Positions 1 through 5,631 of a DNA stretch of 7,406 nucleotides are shown here, piece after piece (position 1 is the stretch's first letter; the number at the start of each line of letters is the position of its first letter). Location: positions 1 through 7,406 of the forward strand of contig JBFLXN010000135.1 in the NCBI GenBank assembly GCA_040755715.1. The letters run 5' to 3'. The notes beneath the pieces were generated by a model that made no database searches, had not been told where the DNA came from, and was given only the letters and a program-made list of their open reading frames with translations. The stretch comes from JBFLXN01 sp040755715 [NCBI: Candidatus Edwardsbacteria bacterium]. GTDB lineage: Bacteria; Edwardsbacteria; AC1; JBFLXN01. A program made the translations under genes and the position numbers.

Positions 1-23
1 TGGCGTTTTTTTAATCTTAGCAT
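1..23 (-). CDS. 5' end of an unidentified minus-strand gene (7 codons, partial)
   Basis: On the minus strand an ATG at 23-21 follows a strong Shine-Dalgarno sequence (GGAGGA at 36-31, 7 nt before the ATG) and a consensus promoter. The visible residues are MLRLKKR, after which the window ends. The short, basic start does not identify the product. The start itself is well supported because promoter, ribosome binding site and ATG are correctly ordered and spaced. The predicted transcript begins only a few bases before the Shine-Dalgarno, so the leader is very short. Confidence 0.7.
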
Positions 24-30
24 TTTTCTT

Positions 31-37
31 TCCTCCT
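31..37 (-). promoter_or_regulatory. Shine-Dalgarno of the left-edge minus-strand gene
   Basis: The minus strand reads AGGAGGA here, 7 nt before the ATG at 23. It is close to the full complement of the 16S rRNA tail and fixes the start of the partial gene. Confidence 0.75.
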
Positions 38-44
38 GGCTTTA

Positions 45-74
45 ATTATATCACATTTCAGCACCCTATGTCAA
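45..74 (-). promoter_or_regulatory. Consensus sigma-70-type promoter for the left-edge gene
   Basis: On the minus strand there is a perfect -35 box TTGACA (74-69), an 18-bp spacer and a perfect -10 box TATAAT (50-45). A TG one base upstream of the -10 box makes it an extended -10. Transcription should start near 38, directly before the Shine-Dalgarno at 37-31. A perfect match to both boxes suggests a strong housekeeping promoter unless it is repressed. A 7-bp inverted repeat, CTGGCTT (36-42) and AAGCCAG (73-79), brackets the promoter and may be an operator. Confidence 0.8.
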
Positions 75-231
75 GCCAGAAGATAGATTTTACAAGCCTT
101 TCAGAAGGAGTTTTTCAGGAGTAACTATATAGTGTTAGTTCAGCACCAACATCTTTTTCGTTTCCCAATATGAATCGCGAAATCAATTTCGCCTACGTTT
201 TCTCAAGAACTTTACTATCTAAGGTATTGCC
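75..231. other. Divergent intergenic region
   Basis: This 157-bp stretch lies between the minus-strand promoter and the large plus-strand gene. I see no gene in it. It contains a 10-bp palindrome ACTATATAGT (124-133) that overlaps a -10-like TATAGT (128-133) on the plus strand without a matching -35 box. It also contains the 16-bp interrupted palindrome at 177-192. The promoter of the 232 gene must lie here or further left, but I cannot name it with confidence. Confidence 0.5.
177..192. repeat. Interrupted palindrome, candidate operator
   Basis: GCGAAAT-CA-ATTTCGC is a perfect 7-bp inverted repeat with a 2-bp centre, ending 39 bp before the GTG at 232. Its position suits a binding site for a dimeric regulator, possibly the product of the adjacent gene acting on itself. 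As RNA it could form a short hairpin, but no clean U-tract follows, so a terminator is less likely. The role is inferred from position and symmetry alone. Confidence 0.45.
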
Positions 232-3200
232 GTGATAACAAAAGATGAAAATCACAAAGAGCTCTCAATTGTGCCGGAGCTGCTCTATCAAAGCAAATAT
301 GACGAAGCAATCAAACTCTGTTACAAAGTGCTAAGAGTGCTAAGAAATAACTCCGGTCGCATTCATACTTGGTCTCTTTTAGGAATGCTGTATGTTTATA
401 AAGCAGTCTGCGATGAGACTGCTGACAGAAATCAGTTGGCCAGAGACTATAAGTTGACGGCGCGAATGATGCTAAAACCTTTTAAAGTATTTCAGCAGAT
501 AGCTCCAATAGACAATAGGGACATGGGCCTTGGATATCTCGGAAGATATCAAACCAAAACTGACAGAACCGATGAACAAGAGGAACATAGACCATCAGAC
601 CTAAATTATTGGTTGGTCGGAGCAGACCTGGAGCAAGCGCGCAAGGCGACATTATCCAGGGTTTACAGCACGCTGTCGCATATGAGTTACGATGGCAAAA
701 AAATAGAGCAAAATATATCTGAAGCCAACGAAGCTATTGACCTCGACTCACAGAATTATGAAATATATTGGCACCTTTATAAGATTTTTTCGTACCTGGA
801 AGATGTTGAAAATCAAACGATTTTATTGAAAAAATGCCTTCCAGCTTTTCCCAGAGATCCCAATCCATGTGGAGAACTCGGGAAGCTTTTCTTCCAAAGA
901 AAAGAATTCAAAGAAGCGGGAATACACTTTATGCTCGCTGCAAGAAGAAGCTATTACATCTATTTGAACCTGACGCCCAAAATCTATGATCGGTTGGAAA
1001 ATATTACGATCCATGACATCCTACAGAAACTGTCACAAAAGCCTGAAGAGCCTGAAGATGACTTTCATTTTCATCAATATATTCTCTTCAAAAGTAAGGC
1101 AGACCTCTCGCTAGGATTGACATCGTGGAGTGAAAATGACTTAGAAAGAGCAGAGAGATATCTGTTGAAAGCTTGGAAACTAACTCTAAAAGCAGCCTCC
1201 TGGAACATACATCCAAATGACAGAACAATAGATACAGCATTCCAGAGTAGCCTCGCCGTGTTGAAGATCGATAAAGCAATCAAAGCATTCTATCAATGCA
1301 CAATTGAGCACCCAATTTTCAAGGAATTTAACAACTGTGTCTACATATTAGAAAGGACTATGCGCAACATCTATGACAACATAGTCCCCGTGCTGGATTT
1401 AAACACTTATGTGTCTTTACCTTTTATTATCGCTGAAAGGTTCTATGCCCTCATTCTTTTCGCTGCAATTTGGGACAAAATTTCTCACGATACGGTTTTT
1501 GATTATCTACTCGTGCAGTCCAAACAAATTTTTTTCAACTTCCCCGGCTCTATTCCCGATTTGCCACAAAACGCAGTTGCTAATTTCATACAAGCGTTGC
1601 AGAATTCCGAGGAAGTACTCACTATATTCTGCAAGGCGTGTGCTTTGACTAGAGAAATGTTTAGAAAACACGAATTTCCATCAGCAATTGTTGCAGTGAA
1701 TGATTTGGAAAATTTTATCATTGAGATATACCAATGTAGAACTATTGAAGAACTACGCAAAAAAAGATGGGACCTTTTGATAGCAAATTTTATACCGTCA
1801 ATCAAACAATTATCTGTGAGCACTTGTGGTATAGAAAAAATAATAAAACAACTTACGGACCCTCGTTTCCTAGACGTGTCGCTAAAAATAGCCCAGGGGT
1901 TTCAAGAACTACCTGAACAAATTGCCAGATTAACAAACGCTTGGGAGAAAAAACTCGAAGCACGACCTGTTTATATCAACTTTGGGTCCGAGAGGATAGT
2001 CATAAGTCAAGGAGTAGATGAAAATAGAAAAGAATTGCTTAACGAAAAAAAGACACAGCAGCCTTACGAACTTTTAGAATATCTTGTGGCAAAGGATGAC
2101 CACAGAGTTCACTGGGCTGAAGGTATCAGGGTTTTTGATGAATGGCAAATTGTTCAGAAAGACCTTGTGGAACTCGAAAAAAGGTTTGGCGTTATTGTAT
2201 CCAAGCTTTCAAGTCTAAGGCAGGAAGGAATATTCAAAAAACACGGGATTGATATGCAGATAGTATCTGTTGGCGCCGGGACTTGGGAACTCAAAGGTGA
2301 ATATTCATCCAATATACAAAAGGCAAAGCAATTATGCAAGGAAGCATATGAATCATTTGTGAAAGAAGACTTTACAAAAGCGAAAACTCTGCTTGCAGGC
2401 GCTCTCAAGGAATATCCAGGGTGGGCTACCGCATGGAAATTGCTCGTGGGTCTGCTTTCGAGTGTAGCAATTGAGGATGGGTTGCTTAGTGAGGCACTTT
2501 CATTCTTTGCAAAGAAGACTATTGTTCTTGAAGGTCTAATAAGGGTGGTCAAACAAACTATTGGAGAACAGCCAAAAGTTCAACTAGAAAACCTCCTGAC
2601 CTCTCTTTGCCATGAAAGCGAAAGTGTAAACAAAGCTTATAGCAAATTGCTAACCTGGAAGACCAAGCAAAATCTATATTTACCTATTGAGAAAGAGCTG
2701 AGTGAATACAGAAAACTAAGGCAGTTGATTGAAGATAATGCAAGAATAGAAGAGTTAAAAGAGAACGAGATTGTCAAACAGGTTGTTAGAAGTATACAAA
2801 AGATGTTTTATGGATATAAGGTTAAAGTTTCTCTGAAAAATGCAGCGAAGATACTGGAAAATGCAATTATAAACTACAAACAAGAATGGCAGTTTCACAG
2901 ATATCCTACGCCAGAAACTATAGAAAGATTCTTAGTTCAAATTGTGCGGAAAAGAAACGAAGAATTAGGGCAACCTGGTGAAGAATCTGCCCTCGATATG
3001 CTGCAGTCAAATGAGAAAAGAGACTTCAGGAGGTATCTCAAAGTAGAAAGACGATTACGCCAAGAACTCGGAAAGAAACCGTCTGAAGAAGAGTGTCTTA
3101 AAAAGCTATGTGCAGAGAGGAAAAGAGGTCCTGAATATGCTGACTATATGAAGTCTCTTATTCGTAAGGTGTCTAAGAAGGTCCCACTGCGAGCTGAACA

Positions 3201-3306
3201 TACAACGCAAGCAGAAGAACCCGCTTGGTGGGAAGAACAACAGGAAAGGTTTGATCAACACGTCAAACCGCTCTTGGGAGGATCAGAGGAATCAGAAGAG
3301 GAGTAA
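232..3306 (+). CDS. Large TPR-like protein with a SARP-type winged helix; probable transcriptional regulator
   Basis: This encodes 1024 residues. The N-terminal half is alpha-helical with TPR-like repeats (about 10-45 and 157-240). Residues about 579-691 resemble an OmpR/SARP winged helix: a strand-rich start, the helix core QPYELLEYLVA, a recognition-helix-like segment containing SKLSSLRQEG, and a closing wing GTWELKGEY. A helical stretch at 693-745 follows, as the bacterial transcriptional activator domain follows the winged helix in SARP proteins. The tail (about 930-985) contains RRLRQELGKKPSEEE, which recalls sigma-factor region 3, and the protein ends in an acidic run. There is no signal peptide, so it should be cytoplasmic. 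The GTG at 232 is the first start codon after an in-frame stop at 220-222; its Shine-Dalgarno is weak (AAGG at 221-224). In SARP proteins the winged helix is usually N-terminal; here it is central. The ORF is certain, the regulator role is likely, and the target is unknown. Confidence 0.85.
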   Translation: MITKDENHKELSIVPELLYQSKYDEAIKLCYKVLRVLRNNSGRIHTWSLLGMLYVYKAVCDETADRNQLARDYKLTARMMLKPFKVFQQIAPIDNRDMGLGYLGRYQTKTDRTDEQEEHRPSDLNYWLVGADLEQARKATLSRVYSTLSHMSYDGKKIEQNISEANEAIDLDSQNYEIYWHLYKIFSYLEDVENQTILLKKCLPAFPRDPNPCGELGKLFFQRKEFKEAGIHFMLAARRSYYIYLNLTPKIYDRLENITIHDILQKLSQKPEEPEDDFHFHQYILFKSKADLSLGLTSWSENDLERAERYLLKAWKLTLKAASWNIHPNDRTIDTAFQSSLAVLKIDKAIKAFYQCTIEHPIFKEFNNCVYILERTMRNIYDNIVPVLDLNTYVSLPFIIAERFYALILFAAIWDKISHDTVFDYLLVQSKQIFFNFPGSIPDLPQNAVANFIQALQNSEEVLTIFCKACALTREMFRKHEFPSAIVAVNDLENFIIEIYQCRTIEELRKKRWDLLIANFIPSIKQLSVSTCGIEKIIKQLTDPRFLDVSLKIAQGFQELPEQIARLTNAWEKKLEARPVYINFGSERIVISQGVDENRKELLNEKKTQQPYELLEYLVAKDDHRVHWAEGIRVFDEWQIVQKDLVELEKRFGVIVSKLSSLRQEGIFKKHGIDMQIVSVGAGTWELKGEYSSNIQKAKQLCKEAYESFVKEDFTKAKTLLAGALKEYPGWATAWKLLVGLLSSVAIEDGLLSEALSFFAKKTIVLEGLIRVVKQTIGEQPKVQLENLLTSLCHESESVNKAYSKLLTWKTKQNLYLPIEKELSEYRKLRQLIEDNARIEELKENEIVKQVVRSIQKMFYGYKVKVSLKNAAKILENAIINYKQEWQFHRYPTPETIERFLVQIVRKRNEELGQPGEESALDMLQSNEKRDFRRYLKVERRLRQELGKKPSEEECLKKLCAERKRGPEYADYMKSLIRKVSKKVPLRAEHTTQAEEPAWWEEQQERFDQHVKPLLGGSEESEEE

Positions 3307-3318
3307 GAAACTCTCTCA

Positions 3319-3909
3319 TTAGCGCAAGGAATAAAATTCTTCCAAGCGCCTCTTTACTGTTGGTATTACATAGTCTATACTCAATTCTATGAATCTGTGA
3401 AAATCTTTCTTTCTTACTTCATACAAATTTGCGTTGTCAATTCTAGCCTTGACTTTCATTCCTCTTTGCAAAAGAAAATCTAACATTTCCTCGTCTGGGT
3501 CAATGCAAATATCGTATTTTTTCCTACCGCACTTCTTATGAATAGTCCCACTATAAAAAGTCACTAAATCAATCCTTTCCTCACTTTGTTTTCTACCAAA
3601 TTCGTCCTTACTTATTCGCTTTAGGTGCCATAAGAGCGGGTGATATTTGCCTTTACTATCTCTAATAGATATACCGCCAGCTAATACTTCGATGTAATCT
3701 CTCTTCATTTCTCTGCTTCTTCGAAGCCTCAAGTTATACTTCTCCAAACTCCTCTCCAAAATTTCTTCTAGTTCCCACTTTTTATCTATCTCCTTTTGCC
3801 ACTTAATAGCGTCTTTGAATTTTCTCCTGAAATAGTCTTTGTATATTTTCTTAACATCATCTTCGAGCTTTCTCTTATATTCAATATCATCGTTGAGAGT
3901 TGCTTTCAT
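3319..3909 (-). CDS. Unidentified lysine-rich protein, 196 residues
   Basis: I do not recognise this family. The first 70 or so residues are strongly charged and helical (many Lys, Glu, Arg), probably a coiled coil. A mixed segment follows, including VLAGGISIRDSKGKYHPLL, YDICIDPDEEMLDFLLQRG and a closing amphipathic helix. There are no membrane segments and no signal peptide, so it is probably cytoplasmic; the basic character would allow nucleic-acid binding. I choose the ATG at 3909-3907; a TTG immediately before it (3912-3910) is also in frame, and a stop lies nine codons further upstream. No convincing Shine-Dalgarno precedes it, unlike the genes from 4113 onward. It converges on the 232 gene with a 12-nt gap and no clear terminator between them. 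The protein reads like a real sequence, but expression is uncertain. Confidence 0.65.
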   Translation of the reverse strand: MKATLNDDIEYKRKLEDDVKKIYKDYFRRKFKDAIKWQKEIDKKWELEEILERSLEKYNLRLRRSREMKRDYIEVLAGGISIRDSKGKYHPLLWHLKRISKDEFGRKQSEERIDLVTFYSGTIHKKCGRKKYDICIDPDEEMLDFLLQRGMKVKARIDNANLYEVRKKDFHRFIELSIDYVIPTVKRRLEEFYSLR

Positions 3910-4021
3910 CAAAGTTTGAAAGCAATAGGCTTTTTAAGTCTTTCTACAGTAGTAACTTATAGAAGACCTACTTTGCGAACCTGCTTTTCAGAAAAATTTC
4001 TTAAATCTTTCCGGCACTTAG

Positions 4022-4027
4022 GATAAT
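4022..4027 (+). promoter_or_regulatory. Weak candidate -10 box upstream of the 27-codon ORF
   Basis: GATAAT is one base off the consensus -10. The best -35 candidate, TTCTTA at 3998-4003 (18-bp spacer), matches only half of the consensus. If it is used, transcription would start near 4034 and give a leader of about 80 nt that includes the A/C-only tract. It is the best plus-strand promoter candidate before 4113, but a weak one. Confidence 0.2.
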
Positions 4028-4065
4028 AGAACATCTTGGCGATAGTCCGCAGAATTCTGGTGAAT

Positions 4066-4102
4066 CCAAAAACCACACAAACAAAAACAAAACCACAAAA
4101 AA
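4066..4102 (+). promoter_or_regulatory. A/C-only leader tract feeding a strong ribosome binding site
   Basis: Thirty-seven consecutive bases contain only A and C, ending in the AAGGAGG Shine-Dalgarno (4101-4107) 5 nt before the ATG at 4113. RNA without G or U cannot pair with itself, so the tract should keep the ribosome binding site open and favour initiation. A shorter A/C-rich stretch precedes the equally strong ribosome binding site at 5621. The base composition is seen directly; the effect on translation is inferred. Confidence 0.45.
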
Positions 4103-4112
4103 GGAGGTTCAA

Positions 4113-4196
4113 ATGAATCACCACCAAGACGAAAGAGAACAGATGATAAGGCTCATGCAAAGCACCGTGGCTGGCACAGGTTTTCATCAAGAGTAG
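4113..4196 (+). CDS. Small ORF, 27 codons, with a strong ribosome binding site
   Basis: The ATG at 4113 follows AAGGAGG at 4101-4107 with a 5-nt spacer, and the frame closes at TAG 4194-4196. The product is hydrophilic, starts MNHHQDEREQMIRLMQ and ends GTGFHQE; I recognise no family. Such a good initiation signal in front of so short a frame suggests either a genuine small protein or the surviving start of a longer, decayed gene. The decay reading is supported by other frames staying open just downstream (for example from 4211) and by the clearly broken gene that follows. Translation is likely; function is unknown. Confidence 0.45.
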   Translation: MNHHQDEREQMIRLMQSTVAGTGFHQE

Positions 4197-4295
4197 GCAA
4201 ATCACATTAGAAAATCACAAGGATGCAAAGTGACTTTGACTTGGATAAAGGAAAAAATCTGTTAGAAAGTCATCAAAGTGAAAAAGCAAATCACA
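4184..4295 (+). repeat. Imperfect duplicated pair of short motifs
   Basis: TCATCAA is followed by GCAAATCACA at 4184-4206 (6-bp gap) and again at 4270-4295 (9-bp gap), about 86 bp apart. Translated in their respective frames they give HQE-stop-ANH and HQSEKANH. This could be the remnant of a small tandem duplication across the end of the 27-codon ORF and the start region of the next gene, or chance in A-rich DNA. Confidence 0.3.
4226..4238. repeat. 13-bp inverted repeat between small ORF and broken gene
   Basis: CAAAGT-G-ACTTTG has perfect 6-bp arms around one base. It sits between the 27-codon ORF and the ribosome binding site at 4301, where an operator could lie. The spacing is too tight for an RNA hairpin. 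The role is unknown and chance is possible. Confidence 0.25.
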
Positions 4296-4368
4296 CAAAG
4301 AAAGGAGCCTATATGCTCATTCAACAGAAATGCAGGAAGACGTTGATGCTTGGCATAGTGACCATCAT

Positions 4369-4374
4369 GGGGGG
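4369..4374 (+). repeat. G6 homopolymer at the frame switch
   Basis: Six G residues sit inside the signal-peptide codons ATG-GGG-GGC. Exactly here the open frame passes from the signal-peptide frame to the frame of the downstream domain. A tract of five Gs would fuse them. Such tracts are known sites of slippage, either by replication (phase variation) or in sequencing. Confidence 0.6.
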
Positions 4375-4412
4375 CTTTACCTTTCCCTCGACAAGCAGGT
4401 CTTAACGCACTT

Positions 4413-5090
4413 GTGCTGGATTATTCCGCATCAATATTTGAAGATTTTGACCACGGATTCAATTTGAACTGGCAAGGTATAAGTGACGACCATAAAGATA
4501 ATGAGAGTTGGCAAATTGAAAACAATATGCTTTGGCGAAGGAACATAACTTATACTCTAAAAGGGGTAGTAAGTTATGTATATCTGACTGATTTTATGTT
4601 CAACGAATTTTCCTTAGAAGTAGATGTGAAAATCAGAGATGTGGGAACAGACGCCCGAGTTGGTGTTGTCTTTGGCCTATTAGACAACAACTTTTATCGA
4701 TTTCGTATCTACCTCTCAAGTCAGACTGCTGACTTATGGTGTCGAGGTTGGTTCTCACCAACGCATAGTCCTTCTGAATGGTGCAGATTTGTTAGCACAC
4801 GGCTTGAGAAAAAGATTTATTTGCAAAAGTGGTATAGATTACGAGTAGTGGTAAACAATGAGCGGTGGCAATTTTATATAGACGGGAATAAAGTTATTGA
4901 TTTAGCCACTGACACATATTTCCAATTCCTAGATATATGTGATATCAATGGCAAGTCTATTGGTTCTTGTAGCATGTATTTGAATAGCTGCTATCCTCGC
5001 AATGCGTATGTAGGACTTTACTGTGTCGAAGCTGATGTGAGTTTTGATAATGTGCGTATTTGCAATTTGACTTCATCTGTTCCTAAATGA
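4413..5090 (+). CDS. Open fragment with a concanavalin/LamG-like beta-sandwich domain
   Basis: This is the longest open piece of the broken gene, 225 codons from a GTG with no good Shine-Dalgarno. In fact the frame is open from 4362, which fits an upstream signal peptide in another frame. The pattern matches LamG/DUF1080-type jelly rolls: FEDFDHGFNLNW at the start, ESWQIENNMLW, a strand FSLEVDVKIRD, VGVVFGLLDNNFYRF, then WYRLRVVVNNERWQFYIDG and NAYVGLYC with a closing FDNVRI. This fold usually binds or cleaves glycans; I see no catalytic acid pair that I could assign, so binding is the safer guess. If translated alone from 4413 it would lack a signal peptide and stay in the cytoplasm, so an independent gene is unlikely. 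Confidence 0.6.
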   Translation: MLDYSASIFEDFDHGFNLNWQGISDDHKDNESWQIENNMLWRRNITYTLKGVVSYVYLTDFMFNEFSLEVDVKIRDVGTDARVGVVFGLLDNNFYRFRIYLSSQTADLWCRGWFSPTHSPSEWCRFVSTRLEKKIYLQKWYRLRVVVNNERWQFYIDGNKVIDLATDTYFQFLDICDINGKSIGSCSMYLNSCYPRNAYVGLYCVEADVSFDNVRICNLTSSVPK

Positions 5091-5430
5091 GTTGAACGGT
5101 ATGGCTTAAAAGAATTAGAAGAAGAATTAGAGCATTTGAGCTGGCGCTATAGGTATCAACGCAATGTATTTGACTGCAGCAACTGCGCCAGTGCCCTAGC
5201 AATACACTTAAAGTCTCGTGGTTTTACTGCCTGGGTTGCTGCTAATGATAATCATGCATGGACGAGAGCTCTCGTAGATGAAAGACACTATGTTGACATC
5301 GAAGGCCACAAGGTTGGCAGTGGAATGGCACGCTCCACAAGCCCTATTTCAATACTATGATATCGAAAATCTAATTCTGAGAAACCCAAGCGAATATGGA
5401 TTTCCCAGACATTGCCTTCTATTCAAGTAG
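5091..5430 (+). pseudogene. Transglutaminase-like domain fragment, interrupted
   Basis: Directly after the TGA at 5088-5090 the same frame reads VERYGLKELEEELEHL, then FDCSNCASALAIHLKSRG, NDNHAWTRALVD and HYVDIEG. This is the order of a transglutaminase-like domain: nucleophile Cys (codon 5175-5177, or the second Cys 5184-5186), His in HAW (5253-5255) and Asp in VDIE (5295-5297). The frame then runs to TGA 5358-5360, but the next frame gives LAVEWHAPQALFQYYDIENL and reaches TAG 5428-5430. Dropping one G at 5304-5305 joins them as VDIEATRLAVEW, a natural continuation. The first usable start after the TGA is TTG 5136, which has no ribosome binding site. All three catalytic-type residues survive, so the decay may be recent. 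Confidence 0.6.
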
Positions 5431-5620
5431 CACTCTAATAAAGCACTATGAATTTGAAAAGCCACAGGGTTTAAAACAAGCATAAGCAATGCCAGCGCAT
5501 TCGCTCTCTCATTATGAAGATGTATCTATCTAGTCATAAGCACAGGAATCCACTTTTCCAGGCAACTAAAAAAGAATCCTTAAACCTTAAGTCTTTAGCT
5601 TTTAACGCAACACAACAAAA
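5431..5620. other. Intergenic region upstream of the vWA gene
   Basis: These 190 bp hold no gene I can support. A TTGAAA (5454-5459) resembles a -35 box, but there is no matching -10 at usual spacing. AGCG-CATT-CGCT (about 5493-5504) could form only a 4-bp hairpin. The end, before the ribosome binding site, is A/C-rich. A promoter for the 5632 gene probably lies here but is not evident. Confidence 0.4.
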
Positions 5621-5627
5621 AGGAGGT
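5621..5627 (+). promoter_or_regulatory. Strong Shine-Dalgarno of the vWA gene
   Basis: AGGAGGT, preceded by a run of five As (5616-5620 with flanking A/C), lies 4 nt before the ATG at 5632. It closely resembles the site at 4101-4107 and decides the start of the 507-codon gene. Confidence 0.75.
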
Positions 5628-5631
5628 CAAA

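Larger units (their letters stand above)
4313..5430 (+). pseudogene. Broken gene for a secreted protein: signal peptide, concanavalin/LamG-like domain, transglutaminase-like domain
   Basis: A Shine-Dalgarno (AAAGGAG, 4301-4307) lies 5 nt before the ATG at 4313. The frame begins like a signal peptide: basic KCRK, then hydrophobic TLMLGIVTIMG. At the G6 tract 4369-4374 this frame runs to an early TAA (4403-4405), while the frame one base on carries the beta-sandwich domain. Removing one G joins signal peptide and domain. The joined frame meets TGA at 5088-5090, then continues without a gap into a transglutaminase-like domain. That in turn needs removal of one base near 5304-5305 (GAAGGCC) to continue to TAG at 5428-5430. 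Repaired, it would encode about 371 residues. Three single-base lesions in 1.1 kb beside intact large genes favour a real pseudogene. Sequencing error at G runs could explain the two shifts but not the TGA. The architecture suggests an exported carbohydrate- or surface-binding protein with a peptidase- or transglutaminase-type fold. Confidence 0.7.

Noticed and set aside
132-173. A 13-codon leader peptide from GTG 132 behind AGGAG at 117-121
   Set aside because: The spacing of 10 nt is long, the start is GTG, and the peptide shows no regulatory codon run.
1503-2552. Long minus-strand frames opposite the 232 gene
   Set aside because: They have no ribosome binding sites or recognisable domains and lie opposite a convincing 1024-codon gene.
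3322-3349. Hairpin GCGCAAGGAA / TTCCAAGCGC as a terminator between the convergent genes
   Set aside because: The stem has two A-A mismatches, no T-run follows on the plus strand, and it lies inside the coding end of the minus-strand gene. A weak role is possible but unsupported.
4236-4264. TTGACT at 4236-4241 as a -35 box for the broken gene
   Set aside because: No acceptable -10 box lies 16-18 bp downstream.
4223-4405. Reading the 4313 gene from an upstream ATG at 4223 (60 codons)
   Set aside because: The ATG at 4313 has a good Shine-Dalgarno (4301-4307) and starts a normal signal peptide; the extension would put 30 hydrophilic residues before it.
5088-5090. TGA as a selenocysteine codon
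   Set aside because: I see no stable hairpin just downstream of the kind needed in bacteria, and the position is in a linker rather than an active site.
5136-5360. A standalone 74-codon gene from TTG 5136
   Set aside because: There is no ribosome binding site, the helix preceding the catalytic Cys motif would be cut off, and the same frame is continuous back to the TGA at 5088-5090.
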